Source: Pseudorhizobium banfieldiae (GTDB lineage Bacteria; Pseudomonadota; Alphaproteobacteria; Rhizobiales; Rhizobiaceae). Taken from it: a DNA stretch of 64,000 bases. Location: the NCBI RefSeq assembly GCF_000967425.1, contig NZ_FO082820.1:2170001-2234000 (forward strand), given 5' to 3'. The position numbers and the translations under genes are program-made. Below are positions 62,827-64,000 of the stretch, piece by piece (within the stretch, counting starts at the first letter, position 1; every line of letters begins with the position of its first letter). The notes below the pieces were generated by a model. The model was not told the DNA's origin. It saw nothing but the letters and a program-made list of their open reading frames with translations, and made no database searches.

Positions 62827-64000
62827 CATTTGGATCGCACGAGGAGGTAGAAGCGACCGCACAGCATCGCGGCCGCGGCAGCAAGACCGGTGACGAAGCC
62901 GAACCAGACGCCTGGGCCGCCATAGCCCAGCGGAAAGGCGAAGATCCAGGCGCAGGCAAAACCGATCGGCCAGTAGGCAATCAGCGCCAGCACCATGGGT
63001 ATCGTGGTGTCCTTGAGCCCCCGCAGCAGTCCAGCCCCCACCGCCTGCAATCCGTCCGCCAACTGGAACACACCCGCAATTACGATCAGCGTTGCCGCAT
63101 AGTCGAGCACCGCCTGTGCATCCTCCCGCGTCGTGTCGAGAAAGAGCCCACCGAGCACCCGCGGCAGAAGGGCAAACAGCGTACTTCCGCAGATCGAGAA
63201 GACGAGGCTGACCAGCAGTACTGCCACGGCCGCACGCCTTACCCCCTGCATGTCACGCCGGCCGTAGGCGAGCCCGACCCGCACCGTCGCAACCTGCGCC
63301 AGCCCGAGGGGTATCATGAAGGCGATGGACGCCAGTTGCAGCGCGATACCATGGGCCGCGAGTTCTCTGGTGCCGATCGTGCCGATCATCAGCGACGCGG
63401 CTGCAAAGAGACTCGTCTCGGCGAGGATCGTAAAGCTGATCGGCAGGCCGAGCACGAGGTTTTCGCGGATGGCGCCCCAGTCAGCGCGCCAGAAGCGAAC
63501 GAACAACTCGTAAATGCGGGTCTGCACCCGGCTTTCGATGTAGATGATCATCGCGACACAGCCGATCGTGCTGGCACAAACCGACGCGACGGCTGCCCCG
63601 ACCAGGCCCCAGGCGGGTGCACCGAAGTTCCCGAAGATCAGGGCATAGTTGAGGAGCGCATTGGCCAGGAACATGCCGATCGTGACATAGAGAATGATGC
63701 TCCCGCGCTCCAGTCCGCTCAGGAAGCTGCGAAGAACCATGAGCGTCAGGGCCGGGAAGATGCCCCATTGCGCCACGCGCAGATAATCCTGGGCAACTGT
63801 CGCGACCTGCTCCTCCTGCCCCAGCAGCATCAGGATCGGCTTGGAGAAGAACAGGATCGGGAACGTGAGAAGTCCATAGGCCAGCACGACCCAGATCCCC
63901 ATCCGCACCGCGCGTCGCACGGAGGTCACATCCCCCTGCCCGACGGCATGCGCCACCATGGGCACGACCGCCGCTGCGAACCCAGAGCCGAAGATGAAGA
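62826..64000 (-). CDS. MATE-family efflux transporter (N-terminus beyond window)
   Basis: The visible 391 residues read FIFGSGFAAAVVPMVAHAVGQG at the window edge and continue through about 10 membrane helices with MATE features (VPMVAHAVGQGD, the inter-repeat loop, ADGLQAVGAGLLRGLKDTTIP). MATE proteins export drugs or metabolites using a Na+ or H+ gradient. The missing N-terminal part should be about 60–75 residues. It is convergent with carA; the substrate cannot be assigned. Confidence 0.92.
   Translation of the reverse strand, partial: FIFGSGFAAAVVPMVAHAVGQGDVTSVRRAVRMGIWVVLAYGLLTFPILFFSKPILMLLGQEEQVATVAQDYLRVAQWGIFPALTLMVLRSFLSGLERGSIILYVTIGMFLANALLNYALIFGNFGAPAWGLVGAAVASVCASTIGCVAMIIYIESRVQTRIYELFVRFWRADWGAIRENLVLGLPISFTILAETSLFAAASLMIGTIGTRELAAHGIALQLASIAFMIPLGLAQVATVRVGLAYGRRDMQGVRRAAVAVLLVSLVFSICGSTLFALLPRVLGGLFLDTTREDAQAVLDYAATLIVIAGVFQLADGLQAVGAGLLRGLKDTTIPMVLALIAYWPIGFACAWIFAFPLGYGGPGVWFGFVTGLAAAAAMLCGRFYLLVRSK

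Overview
The window looks like chromosome of a Rhizobiaceae-type alphaproteobacterium. The evidence is an operon-like dnaG–rpoD pair beside a YqeY-like gene and carA, ChvE/GguABC sugar uptake genes, BA14K proteins, high GC, and a tRNA-Ile(CAU) gene with encoded CCA. The genus cannot be fixed from sequence alone.

Region 1 (1–12.4 kb) is sugar uptake and oxidation. A leftward operon runs gguC – Gfo/Idh dehydrogenase – IlvD/Edd dehydratase – chvE – gguA – gguB, the last cut by the window edge. It would import aldoses and oxidise them without phosphorylation. A divergent rightward operon, ytfQ – ytfR – ytfT – yjfF – GntR regulator, is a second sugar (galactofuranose-type) transporter. Region 2 (12.3–15.8 kb) holds small rhizobial core genes: a phosphoesterase, an Rmf/CrpP-like protein, a tiny lipoprotein, two double-BA14K envelope proteins and a PilZ protein.

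Region 3 (15.88–51.58 kb) is a 35.7-kb genomic island. A 47-bp direct repeat, identical to the 3' end of tRNA-Ile(CAU), bounds it, and the intact tRNA lies at the right end. A tyrosine integrase and an AlpA-like excisionase candidate sit at the left end. Its first half (19.2–36.9 kb) is a complete-looking catabolic system. It has a branched-chain-type ABC importer, a three-subunit molybdenum hydroxylase with a CoxG-like membrane protein, an AttM/BlcC-like lactonase, an acyl-CoA synthetase, a thioesterase, a crotonase and an SDR that both lack the usual catalytic residues, an iron alcohol dehydrogenase, a succinate-semialdehyde dehydrogenase, and a regulator made of two fused HxlR domains. An 18-bp sequence occurs identically in both divergent promoter regions of the cluster, with a 15/18 match upstream of the regulator, so the whole set is probably one regulon. 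My working inference is uptake of a heterocyclic or lactone-forming carboxylic acid, ring hydroxylation, lactone opening and exit to succinate. The substrate is not known.

The second half of the island (37–51 kb) has a LigD-type DNA ligase and a SRAP gene (DNA repair). It also has an MBL-fold gene and a reverse transcriptase, each truncated by one IS21-family element, a DUF6602-like protein, a scrap of IS3 transposase, and a three-gene module (DUF6634-like protein, metallophosphoesterase, soluble AAA+/M41 FtsH-like protease) divergent from an XRE regulator. This half resembles a defence or accessory cargo zone.

Region 4 (51.6–64 kb) returns to core chromosome: SIMPL protein, YjbQ, DUF1428, zinc alcohol dehydrogenase, a TonB-like DUF930 protein, rpoD, dnaG, the YqeY-like gene, carA and a MATE efflux gene cut by the window edge.
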